DNA of 5,230 nucleotides. Source: Bacillota bacterium. Its GTDB lineage: Bacteria > Bacillota > Clostridia > Lachnospirales > Lachnospiraceae. The notes under the pieces are model-generated. The model did no database searches. It was given only the letters and a program-made list of their open reading frames with translations, and had not been told where the DNA came from. The position numbers were made by a program, and so were the translations under genes. Where the stretch lies: the NCBI GenBank assembly GCA_023398855.1, contig JAEWRS010000465.1, positions 1-5,230 of the forward strand, read 5' to 3'. Below, one piece after another: positions 4,725 to 5,230 of the stretch; position 1 is the stretch's first letter; every line of letters starts with the position of its first letter.

Positions 4725-5230
4725 ATGAGTGAAAACAAGATTCCCTACAAAATTTATCTGGAAGAAAGTGAGATGCCAAAAGAGTGGTACAATGTTCGTG
4801 CCGATATGAAGAATAAGCCGGCACCTCTGTTAAATCCAGGCACCTTACAGCCAATGTCAGAGGAAGAGCTTGGAACTGTTTTTTGCAAGGAACTGGTAAA
4901 ACAGGAGCTGGATCAGGATAATCGCTTTATAGAAATTCCTGAAAAAATCCGTGACTTTTATAAAATGTACCGTCCGGCACCTCTGGTAAGGGCATACTGC
5001 CTGGAGGAGAAGCTTCAGACTCCGGCTAAGATTTATTACAAATTTGAAGGAAATAATACCAGCGGAAGCCATAAGCTGAATTCCGCTATTGCTCAGGCTT
5101 ATTATGCAAAGGAACAGGGGTTAAAGGGAGTGACGACTGAGACCGGGGCAGGTCAGTGGGGAACGGCCCTTTCCATGGCATGCGCTTATCTGGACCTGGA
5201 TTGCAAGGTATATATGGTGAAGTGTTCTTA
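4725..5230 (+). CDS. trpB: Tryptophan synthase beta chain, TrpB2 type, N-terminal part (3' end outside the window)
   Basis: This PLP enzyme condenses serine with indole to give tryptophan in the cytoplasm. The ATG at 4725 follows AAGGAG (4711-4716) at eight bases, and 168 full codons are visible of an expected total of roughly 450. The longer N-terminus with EWYNVRADM and the segment IPEKIRDFYKMYRPAPLVRA are features of the TrpB2 (TrpB-like) branch rather than the TrpA-partnered TrpB1. GSHKLN at 114-119 holds the Schiff-base lysine K117, and TETGAGQWG at 138-146 holds E139, the counterpart of the catalytic glutamate. The visible part ends in VYMVKCS, just before the expected SYxQKP segment. 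Expression should be controlled by the tryptophan T-box just upstream, so it rises when tRNA-Trp is uncharged. No trpA is in the window; TrpB2 enzymes often stand outside the trp operon and may salvage free indole. The TrpB2 assignment is firm; the indole-salvage role is inference. Confidence 0.93.
   Translation, partial: MSENKIPYKIYLEESEMPKEWYNVRADMKNKPAPLLNPGTLQPMSEEELGTVFCKELVKQELDQDNRFIEIPEKIRDFYKMYRPAPLVRAYCLEEKLQTPAKIYYKFEGNNTSGSHKLNSAIAQAYYAKEQGLKGVTTETGAGQWGTALSMACAYLDLDCKVYMVKCS

Noticed and set aside
4517..4732. Open frame of 71 codons across the T-box and into trpB
   Set aside because: It overlaps the conserved T-box sequence, terminator and trpB ribosome binding site, and has no ribosome binding site or recognisable protein.

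Overview
The window reads as a chromosomal segment from a low-to-moderate GC Firmicute, most likely a member of Clostridia close to Lachnospiraceae. The grounds are strong AGGAGG-type ribosome binding sites, a TTG start, a T-box riboswitch, and a TrpB2-type protein of the kind found in anaerobic clostridia. This placement is inference from sequence style, not from a search. All supported genes are on the + strand.

Left region (1-3403): three genes that look like one operon. The 3' end of a polytopic membrane transporter (1-540) is followed, after a hairpin-bearing 88-nt gap, by a 708-residue hydantoinase/oxoprolinase (HyuA-like) ASKHA-fold protein starting at 629. Three bases after its stop comes a small protein with an HEIFH zinc-protease motif (2759-3403). 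No HyuB-type partner lies in the window, and the phosphate-binding motifs of the HyuA-like protein depart from the usual consensus. A perfect 31-bp palindrome (15-bp arms) lies inside the zincin gene at 3048-3078.

Middle region (3404-4276): a GntR-family regulator of the FCD subfamily. Its start is best placed at the TTG at 3482, behind a strong AGGAGG, rather than at the ATG at 3434. Degenerate AT-rich direct repeats precede it and could be an operator. It may control the transporter/HyuA-like/zincin genes, but that rests on position only.

Right region (4277-5230): a separate transcription unit. A good sigma-A promoter with an extended -10 (4315-4343) drives a T-box leader of about 280 nt. 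Its specifier codon reads TGG and its antiterminator bulge reads TGGC, which matches the GCCA end of bacterial tRNA-Trp, so both tRNA contacts point to tryptophan. The intrinsic terminator at 4581-4626 is followed by further small hairpins, then by the first 168 codons of a TrpB2-type tryptophan synthase beta chain that runs off the window. The unit should make tryptophan from serine and indole when charged tRNA-Trp is scarce.

The part with most claim to being undescribed is the transporter/divergent HyuA-like ATPase/zincin/GntR neighbourhood. Its substrate cannot be read from the sequence.
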